Part shown: one piece after another, positions 25,817 through 33,416 of the stretch
How the letters are laid out: each line of letters starts with the position of its first letter
Position numbering within the stretch: the stretch's first letter is position 1
Origin: Parvibaculum sp040216885
GTDB taxonomy: Bacteria > Pseudomonadota > Alphaproteobacteria > Parvibaculales > Parvibaculaceae
Length of the DNA: 64,000 bases
Direction of reading: 5' to 3'
Assembly: GCA_040216885.1 (NCBI GenBank)
Contig: JAVJOG010000023.1
Coordinates: forward strand, 62,001-126,000
Position numbers and translations under genes: made by a program
Notes under the pieces: generated by a model
What the model was told of the DNA's origin: nothing
The model's input: only the letters and a program-made list of their open reading frames with translations
Databases searched by the model: none

Positions 25817-27373
25817 GTGACCGCACTGAACAACCGGATTTCAGCTTTCGAGGCCGCCACCCCCGTTGCCTCGCCCCTGGCGCCCCCGGCCGAGGCCGCG
25901 CCGCGCGAGCAGCAGGTGGCAGGCTCGCGCCTGACGCCGCTCGCCGACCGCTTCATGCTGCTGATGGGCGATATCGGGGCTTTGGTGCTCGCCCAGTTGA
26001 TCGCCGGTACCATCGCCTTCGGCGTCAATATTCAGCTTTTCAACACCGATTTCGGCGCCCTGAACGCCGAGGAACTGACAGGCCGCCTCGTCCGCATCGG
26101 TTTCCTGCTGATGCTGCCAGTCCTCTGGTGGGCCGCCAAAGGCCACTATTCGAAGCGCACCCCTTTCTGGTCGGAGGCCAAGGAAATCGTCAAGGCGATT
26201 GCCCTGGTCGCGCTGGTTGACGGGTTCCTGCTCTACCTGACCAAGGATTACTTCTCCCGCCTCTGGATGCTCCAGGCCTGGGTCTGGGCGCTGGTCCTGG
26301 TCCCGGTGGCGCGTATCGGCATGAGACATGTCCTGAAGCGGTACGGTGGCTGGACCGCGCCGGTACTGCTGATCGGCTCAAAGGAGAACACCGACGAGGC
26401 CGCACAGGTGCTCGAATCCGAGCCTTATCTGGGCTACGAGATCGCCGGCACGGTGGACCTCGCCGACCTGACCTCGGAAAGCAACGCCTCCAGGCCCGGC
26501 AGCCTCCTTTACCGCGCCGGCGGCCAGCTTTCGGCGGCCCTCCGCCTCGCCTGCAGCAGCCACGGCGCCCGTTTCGTGGTGCTGGCGCCCTCGCCCGAGG
26601 AGATGGCCAAGCTCGACCACATCCTGCGGGCACTGCACCGGGCCCGCATTGCCTTCTCGATCATCCCGCCGGTCAAGGGCATCGGCGTGATGGCGCTCGA
26701 GACCGGCAACTTCTTCAGCCACGATCTCGTGATGCTGACACTGGCCGACAACCTGAACCGGCCGATGGCCCGCATCGTCAAGCGCAGCTTCGACCTTGTT
26801 GTCGCTTCCACCGCGCTGCTGATCCTTTCGCCCTTCTTCTGGGCCGTTTCGGCGCTGATCCGCCTCGATGGCGGCCCGGCCTTCTACGGCCACCGCCGCG
26901 TTGGCGAGAAGGGCCGCGAGTTCATGTGCCGGAAGTTCCGTACCATGCATGTCGACGGCGACGCGATCCTGAAGAACGTGCTGGACAGCGATCCGCTGCG
27001 CGCCGCCGAATGGGCCCGCGCCCAGACACTGCGCGAGGATCCCCGCATCACCCGTGTCGGCGCGTTCCTGCGCAAGACCAGCCTCGACGATCTGCCCCAG
27101 CTCCTCAACGTGATACGTGGGGAAATGAGCCTTGTCGGCCCGCGCCCGGTCACCTATCCGGAAGTGCTGCGCTACGGCGAGGACGCCGAATACTACCTCT
27201 CCGCCAAGCCGGGCATCACCGGTCTCTGGCAGGTCAGCGGCCGCAACGACACGACCTATATGCGCCGTGTCCAGCTCGACGCCTGGTACGTCAAGAACTG
27301 GTCGCTGTGGCAGGACATCGCGATCATGTTCAAGACGCTGCCCGCCGTGCTGCTGCGCAAGGGCGCCTGCTGA
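25817..27373 (+). CDS. Polyprenyl-phosphate sugar-1-phosphate transferase (WcaJ/ExoY-type, PHPT family)
   Basis: This protein of about 518 residues starts exopolysaccharide or O-unit synthesis by moving a hexose-1-phosphate from a nucleotide sugar to undecaprenyl phosphate. The N-terminal half has four membrane helices and a nucleotide-binding-like domain (VLLIGSKENTDEA). The C-terminal catalytic domain starts at KRSFDLVVASTALLILSP and contains YGHRRVGEKGREFMCRKFRTM, KTSLDDLPQLLNVIRGEMSL and VGPRPVTYPE. The start is uncertain. GTG 25817 is preferred because TAGG lies about ten bases upstream; GTG 25808 and TTG 25763 are in frame. It is divergent from galT and closed by a strong terminator. 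Confidence 0.92.
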   Translation: MTALNNRISAFEAATPVASPLAPPAEAAPREQQVAGSRLTPLADRFMLLMGDIGALVLAQLIAGTIAFGVNIQLFNTDFGALNAEELTGRLVRIGFLLMLPVLWWAAKGHYSKRTPFWSEAKEIVKAIALVALVDGFLLYLTKDYFSRLWMLQAWVWALVLVPVARIGMRHVLKRYGGWTAPVLLIGSKENTDEAAQVLESEPYLGYEIAGTVDLADLTSESNASRPGSLLYRAGGQLSAALRLACSSHGARFVVLAPSPEEMAKLDHILRALHRARIAFSIIPPVKGIGVMALETGNFFSHDLVMLTLADNLNRPMARIVKRSFDLVVASTALLILSPFFWAVSALIRLDGGPAFYGHRRVGEKGREFMCRKFRTMHVDGDAILKNVLDSDPLRAAEWARAQTLREDPRITRVGAFLRKTSLDDLPQLLNVIRGEMSLVGPRPVTYPEVLRYGEDAEYYLSAKPGITGLWQVSGRNDTTYMRRVQLDAWYVKNWSLWQDIAIMFKTLPAVLLRKGAC

Positions 27374-27410
27374 GCCGCACCGGACCTGCCGTTCGGCAAG
27401 AGTCGACGGA

Positions 27411-27438
27411 GCCGGCGACCGAAAGGTCGCCGGCTTTT
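27411..27438 (+). terminator. Strong rho-independent terminator
   Basis: GCCGGCGACC-GAAA-GGTCGCCGGC is a perfect 10-bp stem with a GAAA tetraloop followed directly by TTTT. It lies 38 bp after the sugar-phosphate transferase stop and isolates that gene from the downstream cluster. Confidence 0.92.
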
Positions 27439-27564
27439 GCCGTTTCGCATAGCATCGAACTAATGGAATCAATGATTTGGATCGGGCCGATCGGCCGCGC
27501 CCGACACGGGAGTCCTGCCCCGGTAACCTTTCGGAAAGGCTAATTAAGGCAAGAATGAGCGGTC

Positions 27565-27593
27565 GGCAGATAAGGGCTGTGAGACTATCTGCC
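27565..27593. promoter_or_regulatory. Inverted repeat upstream of pseB
   Basis: GGCAGATA and TATCTGCC are perfect 8-bp arms separated by 13 bases, ending 43 bp before the pseB start. It may be an operator or a leader hairpin. No A/T run follows it, so it is not a standard terminator. Confidence 0.4.
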
Positions 27594-27636
27594 ACCGCAC
27601 GACCGCGAATCACCCGGAGGGGGCAGAGCCGAGGCC

Positions 27637-28638
27637 ATGATTGCAGACAAATCGATCCTGATTACGGGCGGGACGGGATCGTTCGGGAAGAAGTTTACCC
27701 GCACCCTGATCGAACGGCATCGTCCGCGCCGCCTCGTGATCTATTCGCGCGACGAACTGAAGCAATACGAAATGGCGCAGCAGTTCGGCGGCGCCGAGAT
27801 GCGCTACTTCATCGGCGATGTGCGCGACGGCGAGCGCTTGCGCCAGGCCATGCAGGGCGTCGACATCGTGATCCACGCCGCCGCCCTGAAACAGGTGCCG
27901 GCCGCCGAATACAATCCGATGGAATGCATCAAGACCAACATTCACGGCGCGGAGAATGTCATCAAGGCCGCGATCGAGAACAAGGTCGGCCATGTGATGG
28001 CGCTCTCGACCGACAAGGCGGCCAACCCGATCAACCTCTACGGTGCGACGAAACTGGCTTCCGACAAGCTCTTTGTGGCGGCCAACAACATGGTCGGCGA
28101 CGCGCCGACGCGATTTGCGGTCGTTCGCTACGGCAATGTCGTCGGATCGCGCGGCTCGGTCGTGCCTTTCTTCCGCAAGCTGATCGAAGATGGCGCGAAG
28201 GAATTGCCGATCACCGACGAGCGCATGACGCGCTTCTGGATCACACTGCAGGAAGGCGTCGATTTCGTACTGAACAATCTCGAACGCATGCAGGGCGGCG
28301 AGATTTTCGTGCCGAAGATTCCCTCCGTTCGCATTACAGACCTGGCAACAGCGATGGCGCCTGATTTGACGACGAAGGTTATCGGCATCAGACCCGGCGA
28401 AAAACTGCATGAAATCATGTGTCCGGCAGACGACAGCCATCTGACCGTCGAATTCGACGACCATTACGTGATCCGGCCAACGATCAGGTTTTTTGCAAGG
28501 CAGACGGATTATCTCGCCAACAGGCGTGGCGAGACCGGAAAGCCGGTCGATCAGGGCTTTGAATACAATTCGGGCACGAATCCGCGTTTCCTGAACACCA
28601 CCGAGATCGCCGCGTATAACGCGCGGGCCGAAGCATGA
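27637..28638 (+). CDS. pseB: UDP-N-acetylglucosamine 4,6-dehydratase, inverting (PseB-like)
   Basis: This 333-residue SDR enzyme converts UDP-GlcNAc to the 4-keto-6-deoxy-L-arabino sugar, the first step of pseudaminic-acid-type pathways. The Rossmann motif is ILITGGTGSFGKKF. Characteristic stretches are YSRDELKQYEMA, IHAAALKQVPAAEYNP, STDKAANPINLYGATKLASDK (active-site Lys in place of the usual Tyr-type motif) and RYGNVVGSRGSVVPFF. It lacks membrane segments, unlike the large FlaA1/CapD relatives. Its stop overlaps the next start by 4 bp (ATGA), so it heads a coupled operon. The usual next enzyme, the PseC aminotransferase, is absent. Confidence 0.92.
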   Translation: MIADKSILITGGTGSFGKKFTRTLIERHRPRRLVIYSRDELKQYEMAQQFGGAEMRYFIGDVRDGERLRQAMQGVDIVIHAAALKQVPAAEYNPMECIKTNIHGAENVIKAAIENKVGHVMALSTDKAANPINLYGATKLASDKLFVAANNMVGDAPTRFAVVRYGNVVGSRGSVVPFFRKLIEDGAKELPITDERMTRFWITLQEGVDFVLNNLERMQGGEIFVPKIPSVRITDLATAMAPDLTTKVIGIRPGEKLHEIMCPADDSHLTVEFDDHYVIRPTIRFFARQTDYLANRRGETGKPVDQGFEYNSGTNPRFLNTTEIAAYNARAEA

Positions 28639-29351
28639 TCAAGGCCGTCATCGTACAGGCACGCATGACATCGACCCGGCTGCCGGGCAAGGTGCTTGAG
28701 GTGGTCGCCGGAAGAACGGTGCTCGACCATGTGTTGACGCGCTGTGCGGCCATTCCCGGCATCGACAAGGTCTGCTGCGCCGTTCCGGAGGGAACCAGAC
28801 ACGATCCCGTCGCCGCCGAGGCAGAGCACGCCGGCGCCGTCGTCACGCGCGGCTCGGAGCTCGACGTGCTCGACCGCTACTTCCGTGCCGCCGAGGAAAT
28901 TGGCGCCGACGTCGTGATGCGCGTGACGAGCGACTGCCCGCTGATTGATCCCGGCCTTTGCGGCGAGGTCCTTGCCACATTGACGTCCGGCGGAGCCGCG
29001 GACTACGTCGCCAACAATTTTTCCCACCGCTATCCGCACGGCCTTGACTGTGAAGCCTTCACACGCAGCGCGCTTGAGACCGACTGGCGCGAGGCGACAG
29101 AGACATATGACCGCGAACATGTGACGCCTTGGCTCAGGCGCGCGCCGGAAATTCACCGGATTTCGCTCGACGGCCCGGACGCCGAACTCGGAAAACTGCG
29201 CTGGACGCTGGACTACCCTGAAGATCTCGCATTCTGCCGCGCCCTCTTTCCGCTGCTCGGCGGCGGCATCCCGGACTGGAAGGAGACGTTGCGTGTCTGC
29301 AGGACCAATCCTCAGATCGCGGCGCTCAACGAAATGCACCGACAGCGATGA
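28635..29351 (+). CDS. SpsF-like cytidylyltransferase-family protein
   Basis: This 238-residue protein begins VIVQARMTSTRLPGKVLE, the nucleotidyltransferase signature of the SpsF / acylneuraminate cytidylyltransferase group, and has VMRVTSDCPLIDP for metal and nucleotide binding. In NeuB-type clusters such enzymes activate the 2-keto sugar acid with CMP, but SpsF relatives also occur with other sugars. Start and stop overlap with pseB by 4 bp. The exact substrate is not readable. Confidence 0.85.
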   Translation: MIKAVIVQARMTSTRLPGKVLEVVAGRTVLDHVLTRCAAIPGIDKVCCAVPEGTRHDPVAAEAEHAGAVVTRGSELDVLDRYFRAAEEIGADVVMRVTSDCPLIDPGLCGEVLATLTSGGAADYVANNFSHRYPHGLDCEAFTRSALETDWREATETYDREHVTPWLRRAPEIHRISLDGPDAELGKLRWTLDYPEDLAFCRALFPLLGGGIPDWKETLRVCRTNPQIAALNEMHRQR

Positions 29352-29382
29352 CCTCGAAGTACTGGCAACGATCGGCAGGACC

Positions 29383-29997
29383 ATGACATTCAGGACCGAG
29401 CAGGAGAAGTTCTGGACCGGCGAATTCGGTACCGAATACACCGGCAGAAATCAGGGCGAACATATCGTCGCATCGAATGTAGCGCTCTTCGGCCGCATAT
29501 TGCGGGCGGCACCGCACGTGCGGTCCATTGTCGAGCTCGGCTGCAACATCGGCCTGAACCTGCAGGCCCTGCACCGCATCAATCCCCGGTTCGAACTGCG
29601 CGGCCACGAGATCAACGCCACCGCCGCCCGAGCCGCGCGCGAGCTTGCCATCGCCGAAATCGTCGAAGGAACGATCCTGGATGAGCTTGCGGCCGGACGG
29701 ACGTTCGATCTCGCATTCACCAAGACCGTGCTGATTCACATCAATCCGGATGAACTGAACCGCGTCTACGACAACCTTCACGCACTTTCGACGAGGTGCA
29801 TTCTCGTTTGCGAGTACTACAATCCGAGCCCGATGGTGGTGAATTATCGCGGAAACGACGACCGTCTTTTCAAGAGGGATTTCGCCGGCGAGATCATGGA
29901 CCGGTTCGGCCTGCGCCTCGTCGACTACGGCTTCACCTATCACCGCGACAATTATTTTCCCCAGGACGACGTGACATGGTTCCTGATGGAAAAATGA
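29383..29997 (+). CDS. SAM-dependent methyltransferase, pseudaminic-acid-biosynthesis-associated type
   Basis: This 204-residue protein opens MTFRTEQEKFWTGEFGTEY, typical of a methylase family that travels with pseudaminic acid genes. The SAM-binding motif is VELGCNIGLNLQAL, with an acidic residue in RGHEINATAA. FTKTVLIHINPDEL marks motif IV. AGGA precedes ATG 29383; the open frame extends upstream to 29293 but lacks a better site. It follows the cytidylyltransferase by 31 bp. It may methylate the sugar or a precursor; this has not been shown for the family as a whole. Confidence 0.82.
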   Translation: MTFRTEQEKFWTGEFGTEYTGRNQGEHIVASNVALFGRILRAAPHVRSIVELGCNIGLNLQALHRINPRFELRGHEINATAARAARELAIAEIVEGTILDELAAGRTFDLAFTKTVLIHINPDELNRVYDNLHALSTRCILVCEYYNPSPMVVNYRGNDDRLFKRDFAGEIMDRFGLRLVDYGFTYHRDNYFPQDDVTWFLMEK

Positions 29998-30037
29998 TCG
30001 AACGCGCTGACCTGCCGGCAGGAAAGCGGAACAGGCA

Positions 30038-30940
30038 ATGAAGACGCTCGTTCTCGGCAGCACGGGGCTGCTCGGCCAGGAAATGGCGCGGGAGGTGCGG
30101 CGGCGCGGCCATTTGCTGCGGGAAGCGGCGCGCTGCGGAGCCACCATTGCACTCGACATTGCCGACGACGGCGCGCTCGACGCCGTGCTGGCGGCCGAAG
30201 CACCGGACCTGGTTGTCAATTGCGCTGCCCTCACCGATATCGAGACCTGCGAACGCGATCCGCTGTCGGCCTGGCGGACCAATGCACGGCCTCTCGCGGC
30301 GCTGGCTCTCTGGTCGCGCCGGACGGGCGGACGCCTCATCCACATATCGACGGACCAGTATTACAGCGGCGGCGGCGCGGTCGCGCATGACGAGAAGGCG
30401 CCGGTCTCCTTCTTCAACGAATATGCGCGAAGCAAGTTTGCCGGCGAGGCCTTCGCGCTGACAGCCGCCAACACCCTTGTCCTGCGAACGAGCATTGTCG
30501 GCATTCGCGGCTGGGAGCGCCCCACATTCGCCGAATGGGCAATCGACGTCGCGGCGAACGACCGCCCGGCCACGGTCTTCAGCGATGCCTATACGTCCTC
30601 GATCGACGTTATCGCCTTCGCGCGCGCCGCACTTGATATGGTGGATGCCCGCGCCACCGGCCTTTTCAACCTCGCGGCGAAGGAAGTCTACACCAAGGAA
30701 GACTTCGTTCGTGAAATCGCCCGCCAGCTCGGCACGCCGCTGACGGCCGCTACCGCCGGCTCGGTCCGCACGCTCGACACCCGCCGCGCGGACAGCCTCG
30801 GCCTCGATGTGCGCCGCGCCGAAACCTTGCTGGGCAACGCACTGCCCGGCCTCGCGCAAGTCGTCGCTTCCGTTCTCCGTCAATACAACGAGACAAACCG
30901 CCATGAGCTACCGGACATCGCTTCTCATCGGCACGCGTAA
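30038..30940 (+). CDS. RmlD-like NAD(P)-dependent sugar reductase (SDR)
   Basis: This 300-residue protein has the Rossmann motif LVLGSTGLLGQEM, VVNCAALTDIETCE, the RmlD-like HISTDQYYSGG in place of STDYVFDG, and the catalytic Tyr-x3-Lys in NEYARSKFAGE. RmlD relatives reduce a 4-keto sugar nucleotide. A second, canonical rmlD lies at 38926, so this copy probably serves the pseB-neuB set, perhaps reducing the PseB product. That role is inferred from its position. Its last 38 bp overlap the NeuB-like gene. Confidence 0.82.
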   Translation: MKTLVLGSTGLLGQEMAREVRRRGHLLREAARCGATIALDIADDGALDAVLAAEAPDLVVNCAALTDIETCERDPLSAWRTNARPLAALALWSRRTGGRLIHISTDQYYSGGGAVAHDEKAPVSFFNEYARSKFAGEAFALTAANTLVLRTSIVGIRGWERPTFAEWAIDVAANDRPATVFSDAYTSSIDVIAFARAALDMVDARATGLFNLAAKEVYTKEDFVREIARQLGTPLTAATAGSVRTLDTRRADSLGLDVRRAETLLGNALPGLAQVVASVLRQYNETNRHELPDIASHRHA

Positions 30941-31988
30941 AATATCTCTCGACGCGCCGACCTATTTCATCGCCGACATCGCCGCCAATCACGATGGCGA
31001 GCTTTCGCGCGCGAAGGATTTGATCTGGAAGTCGAAGGAAGCGGGCGCGGACTGCGCGAAGTTCCAGCACTTTCTGGCCGACCGGATCGTCAGCAAGGTC
31101 GGCTTCGGCGGGCCGGAGGCACAGGTTTCGCATCAGGCGAAATGGAAGAAATCGGTCACCGAAGTCTACGATCAATATCACACGCGGCGCGACTGGACGG
31201 ACGAGCTGGTCGATACCTGCCGGAAAGCCGGGATCGACTTCATGACGACACCCTATGACAGCGAAGCCATCGAGATGTTCCGCAACATCGTTCCGGCCTA
31301 CAAGATCGGGTCGGGCGACATCACATTCCACGCGGCGGTCGAACAGATCGCCCGCACCGGCAAGCCGGTGCTGCTGGCCTGCGGCGCGGCCGCCATGGCC
31401 GAAGTCGAGGAAGCCGTCGAACTGATCCTGCGCCGCAACGATGCGCTCTGCCTCATGCAGTGCAACACCAACTACACCGGCAGCCTGGAGAACTTCAAAT
31501 ATGTCAATCTGCGGGTCCTGCAGACTTTCGCCGCGCGCTGGCCGGGACTGGTGCTTGGCTTTTCGGACCACACGCCCGGACATTCGGCTGTGCTCGGCGC
31601 CGTCGCGCTCGGCGCCCGCGTTGTGGAAAAGCACTTTACCGACGATACCTCCCGCGACGGGCCCGATCATTCATTCGCGCTCGATCCGGTGACCTGGCGC
31701 GCGATGGTCGATGCAACGCGCGAACTCGAGGCGGCACTCGGCGACGGCGTCAAGCGCATCGAAAACAACGAAGCCGAAACGGTCGTCATCCAGCGCCGCG
31801 CCCTGCGCGCAAAGCAGACATTGAAGCCGGGCACGGTGCTCGCCGAAGAGCATCTCGAGGCGCTCCGCCCCTGCCCCGCGGGCGCGGTCCCGCCGAGCCG
31901 CCTCGCGGAAATTCTCGGCAAGAAGCTCGCCGTCGGCAAGGAAGCGGGGAAGGAACTGCTGTGGACAGATCTCGTACGGCCGTCCTGA
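30903..31988 (+). CDS. N-acetylneuraminate / pseudaminate synthase-family protein (NeuB/PseI-like)
   Basis: This 361-residue enzyme condenses phosphoenolpyruvate with a six-carbon sugar to make a nine-carbon 2-keto acid. The TIM barrel shows FIADIAANHDGELSRAK, CAKFQHF, DFMTTPYDSEAI, YKIGSGDITF and the metal-site region LGFSDHTPGHSAVLGAVALG with EKHFT. Residues 295-355 form a SAF antifreeze-like domain (LRAKQTLKPGTVLAEEHLEA). ATG 30903 overlaps the previous gene by 38 bp; an upstream in-frame start at 30807 would add non-family sequence. The acceptor sugar is not evident because the neighbouring modifying enzymes are unusual. Confidence 0.9.
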   Translation: MSYRTSLLIGTRKISLDAPTYFIADIAANHDGELSRAKDLIWKSKEAGADCAKFQHFLADRIVSKVGFGGPEAQVSHQAKWKKSVTEVYDQYHTRRDWTDELVDTCRKAGIDFMTTPYDSEAIEMFRNIVPAYKIGSGDITFHAAVEQIARTGKPVLLACGAAAMAEVEEAVELILRRNDALCLMQCNTNYTGSLENFKYVNLRVLQTFAARWPGLVLGFSDHTPGHSAVLGAVALGARVVEKHFTDDTSRDGPDHSFALDPVTWRAMVDATRELEAALGDGVKRIENNEAETVVIQRRALRAKQTLKPGTVLAEEHLEALRPCPAGAVPPSRLAEILGKKLAVGKEAGKELLWTDLVRPS

Positions 31989-32635
31989 TCCCGGCTTTCC
32001 GCGAAGGCGCAACAATCGCCGCGGTCGTCGCGGCGGCACGCCGGCAGGCCCCGGTGATCGTTGTCGACGACGCCTCGCCGGACGACACAGCGGCACAAGC
32101 GGAAGCGGCAGGCGCGATCCTGGTGCGCAATACGGCCAATCTCGGCTATGAAGCGTCGCTCAACCGCGCCTTTGAAAAAGCGCTGGAGATGAATTTCGAG
32201 TTCGCGATCACGCTCGACGCCGATGGCGAACATGATCCGTCGCTGGTCGCGAAATTTCGCTCGCTGCTCGAAAGCGGCGAGGCCGCGCTGGTCATCGGCA
32301 TCCGCCCCCGCAGACAACGCATCGCCGAATCCATCATGGGGCTCTATGTCAGGGCGCGTTACGGCGTCCGCGACATTCTTTGCGGCATGAAAGGCTACGA
32401 CCTCCGGCTTGCCGTCGAGAATGGCGGCTTCGACCGCTCGAACTCGATCGGCACCGAACTCGCCGTCAACGCGATCCGGCGCGGCGCGCCCTTCCGTCAG
32501 GTCGGCGTCAACGGCACCCCCCGGCAGGACGCACCGCGTTTCGGCCGCCGCTGGCGCGCAAACCGGCGCATCCTCGGCGCGCTCTGGCGTTTGGTTCGCC
32601 GTGACCTTGGCGGCGTGCCGGGACTCAGGCGATAA
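31961..32635 (+). CDS. GT2-family glycosyltransferase (DPM1/DPG-synthase-like)
   Basis: This 224-residue GT-A protein begins AVLIPAFREGATIAAVV and contains VVDDASPDDT, NLGYEASLNRAF and the metal-binding TLDADGEHDP. It has no clear membrane helices, so it may act as a soluble transferase on a nucleotide or lipid-linked acceptor. GTG 31961 is preceded by AAGGA inside the NeuB-like gene, giving a 28-bp overlap and translational coupling. It is the only classical glycosyltransferase visible in the glycan region. Confidence 0.85.
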   Translation: MDRSRTAVLIPAFREGATIAAVVAAARRQAPVIVVDDASPDDTAAQAEAAGAILVRNTANLGYEASLNRAFEKALEMNFEFAITLDADGEHDPSLVAKFRSLLESGEAALVIGIRPRRQRIAESIMGLYVRARYGVRDILCGMKGYDLRLAVENGGFDRSNSIGTELAVNAIRRGAPFRQVGVNGTPRQDAPRFGRRWRANRRILGALWRLVRRDLGGVPGLRR

Positions 32636-33203
32636 GCGATGCGCCGCCGATCAGCGCCAGCGCCAGCACGGCCCCCCAGGCAACCGGCATCGCCTTCCGG
32701 ATTCTCCGGCGCAGCCCACGCCGCAGCGGCGCCCGCGCCGTCTGGAAGCCGGCCAGCATCGCCGCGACGCCATCGCCGCTACGCTCGCCCTCTTCGACGA
32801 TGCGAACCTGGGCCGCGATGATCGCACCGCGATGCGTGACGAGACGTGCGCATTTGACGTCGCCATCGATACGGGCCGAGGCACGCAGAATGATCTCGCC
32901 CGACGAGACCAGCGTACCGTCGAACGCACCCGAAATTTCGGCGCGCTCGACAAGGGCCTGACCTTCCACCCGGCCGGTCGTGCCGATGGAGAGAAACCCG
33001 GCATTGAGGTCGGCATTGATCGCCGCGCCGTCGACGAACATCGAGCCGCGCGTGTCGAATGATCCTTCGAGAACGCTGTTCTCGCCGATGGTGATGTCTT
33101 CATTGCCGGGCCGCACCAGCCGCACCGGCGGTTCGGGCGGTCGCCGCCGCGCCGCGCCGCCACCGGCCGCCGCCATGGCCGAACTCTGTTCATTGAGCGT
33201 CAT
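32625..33203 (-). CDS. Bactofilin with C-terminal membrane segment
   Basis: This 192-residue polymer-forming protein has a Pro/Arg-rich leader and then the bactofilin beta-helix (about residues 35-130): ITIGENSVLEGSFDTRG, MFVDGAAINADLNAGFL, GRVEGQALVERAEISG, and so on. Unusually, the C-terminus (last 21 residues) is a strongly hydrophobic helix (VAWGAVLALALIGGASL), preceded by an Arg-rich stretch, which suggests tail anchoring in the inner membrane. GAGGAG precedes ATG 33203. It converges on the GT2 gene with an 11-bp overlap. Bactofilins localise wall or polysaccharide machinery, which fits the setting. Confidence 0.9.
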   Translation of the reverse strand: MTLNEQSSAMAAAGGGAARRRPPEPPVRLVRPGNEDITIGENSVLEGSFDTRGSMFVDGAAINADLNAGFLSIGTTGRVEGQALVERAEISGAFDGTLVSSGEIILRASARIDGDVKCARLVTHRGAIIAAQVRIVEEGERSGDGVAAMLAGFQTARAPLRRGLRRRIRKAMPVAWGAVLALALIGGASLIA

Positions 33204-33416
33204 GTGGATCTCCTCTTCATGTGAATCCGGAAACGCCCTCACGGAATTATCCGCCAGCGGACGAACCGGTCTTCACCACTTGTCGCGAGGCAAATCCTGC
33301 CCGGCGGCAATGTAGAAAGAGTTTCGATTGAGCATGGACGCGACCGTTGTGGAGCGAACGGCGCAAAAACACATCCGGAATGGAGAGATGACGGGGAGAA
33401 AACCGGAACGGCGCGG

